A DNA stretch of 64,000 nt. It comes from CAUZWH01 sp965224275. GTDB taxonomy: Bacteria; Pseudomonadota; Alphaproteobacteria; SHVV01. The stretch lies in NCBI GenBank assembly GCA_965224275.1, contig CBDCYR010000009.1, positions 1 through 64,000 on the forward strand, written 5' to 3'. Both the position numbers and the translations under genes were made by a program. Below the pieces are notes generated by a model. It did no database searches, was not told the origin of the DNA, and worked only from the letters and a program-made list of their open reading frames with translations. Below, one piece after another: positions 63,129 through 64,000 of the stretch. Numbering within the stretch: position 1 is the first letter of the stretch; every line of letters starts with the position of its first letter.

Positions 63129-64000
63129 TCAGCCGGGCGCTGGTCGCGGGACGACGTTGTCGGTCATTTTCAGAAAGTCGAGGACGCGGCGCGGGTTCCT
63201 GGCCAAATTGCGCATGGCCTCGGCGAGGGCGAGCCCGCGCCCCTTGATGAGACCGATAGCGAAGCGCCGCAGCCGGGTCATGTTCTCCGGACCGTGCCCG
63301 GTGCGGATGCGGCTGCGATCCTCGTCGAAGCTCCAGTCGAGGATGTGGTGCGTCGCCTCGATCGTCCAGTGCCCGCGATTGAGGGTGAGGAGGCGTTCCG
63401 GGGATGCGGCTTCCGGGGTCAGGCTGGTGACACCGTAGGCTGTCTCGCAGCGGCGCTTGCCGGACTTGACCTCCCGGGTTTCGCGGCGGATAGCGAAGAC
63501 TTGTCCGACGCCGGGGAAGTTGAGGTAGTCGTTGAGCCCACTGGAGACCCAGATGGAGCGCCGTTCGCGACGGCCGTGCTCGGGCTTCGCACCCTCGTTC
63601 ATGAAGTCCGGCGCGCGCCGGGCGATGGTCTCATCGAGCAGGAGGCGGATGTCGTCATGCAGGGTCGGCTGGTTGCCCTTGACGGTGAACAGATAGTCTG
63701 CGCCGCGGCCAAGCAGGTACTTGGCCAGCGCCCGCTGGGTGAGCAGCGCATCGGCGGTGACGGTGCGGTTTGCGCTGTCGGGCACTGTCGGGCAACGTCT
63801 CGAGCAGGGGGATGACGGTGCCGATCTCGTTGGTGCGCTTCTCCCCTTCGCCGGCGTCCGGCCTCATGCCGACTTTTTTTGACCCCAGGATGCCTTGGTA
63901 TCGTGGCCGACGATGCCGAGCACATGAGCTTGGTTGCCATCGGCATCGATGGCACCGCGGATGGTCTTGCCGTCGATGGCCAGCGCGCTGTCGCCTGAGC
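63129..64000 (-). pseudogene. ISAs1-family transposase, frameshifted, runs off the right edge
   Basis: The minus strand holds LAIDGKTIRGAIDADGNQAH near 63930-63990 (first Asp). A frame change lies near 63880, KRTNEIGTVIPLLETLPD follows, then another change near 63785. The long C-terminal frame is TVTADALLTQRALAKYLLGR (second Asp), LFTVKGNQPTLHDDIRLLL, and RGHWTIEATHHILDWSFDED (Glu), to the stop at 63129. All DDE residues can be found, but at least two indels break the gene. The N-terminus lies outside the window. Confidence 0.85.

Overview
The window is GC-rich with scattered AT-richer islands. Its families (strawberry-notch helicase, MobF/TraA-type relaxase, RIT recombinase trio, IS256/IS21/IS110/IS1595 elements, TRAP and LivK binding proteins, LytTR regulator, Ino1) fit an alphaproteobacterium, possibly from the Rhodospirillales side. 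No rRNA, replication gene or ribosomal cluster is present. I read it as an accessory region: a plasmid, integrative element or genomic island built from successive insertions. Taxonomy is inference; no search was run.

Layout, left to right. (1) 1-7.2 kb: a frameshifted SNO helicase, then a small gene split by a complete RIT element (three overlapping tyrosine recombinases inside 30-bp terminal inverted repeats). (2) 7-14 kb: IS1595 and IS256 elements around a membrane protein, an HU-like protein and an S1/P1 nuclease. (3) 14-22 kb: chromosome-like cargo. This holds a LytTR regulator, a DUF2141 protein, a Tat-exported carotenoid oxygenase with an in-frame stop, a CACHE-HAMP adenylate cyclase, a P1 peptidase remnant, and an ino1-methyltransferase operon. 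(4) 22.5-27.2 kb: conjugation, with a frameshifted small gene, a candidate oriT region and a 1328-residue MobF relaxase. (5) 27.4-33.4 kb: a PLD-SNF2 helicase and the C-terminal half of a DUF1156-type DNA methylase fused in frame to an IS21 transposase. This looks like the remnant of an Hma-like (helicase-methylase-ATPase) defence operon. (6) 33.4-39.5 kb: an integrase fragment, a tandem pair of integrases, a TRAP binding protein, an IS5 element, and a graveyard of UmuC, group II intron, transposase and IstB pieces. (7) 40-54.5 kb: a defence island. A DUF2971 gene is cut by a second IS256 copy. A long minus-strand operon follows: Phd-like antitoxin, hsdM, hsdM, hsdS, hsdR (frameshifted), a HEPN-CBS gene (frameshifted) and an unknown gene. 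An AbiEii scrap and an intact hipBA pair with a visible promoter/operator lie beyond it. (8) 54.5-64 kb: a tRNA 3'-half with hairpin, a LivK-like gene truncated by a complete IS21, an IS110 transposase, a SprT fragment, a two-gene recD2 operon, an NYN remnant and a decayed ISAs1 transposase.

The most interesting loci are the type I restriction operon with two different M subunits plus a HEPN-CBS gene, the IstA-methylase fusion, the RIT element with its precise insertion point, and the DUF2971 gene that can be rebuilt across its IS. At least seven genes carry single small indels or one nonsense codon. These could reflect real decay of a mobile region or residual sequencing error; read-level checking decides.
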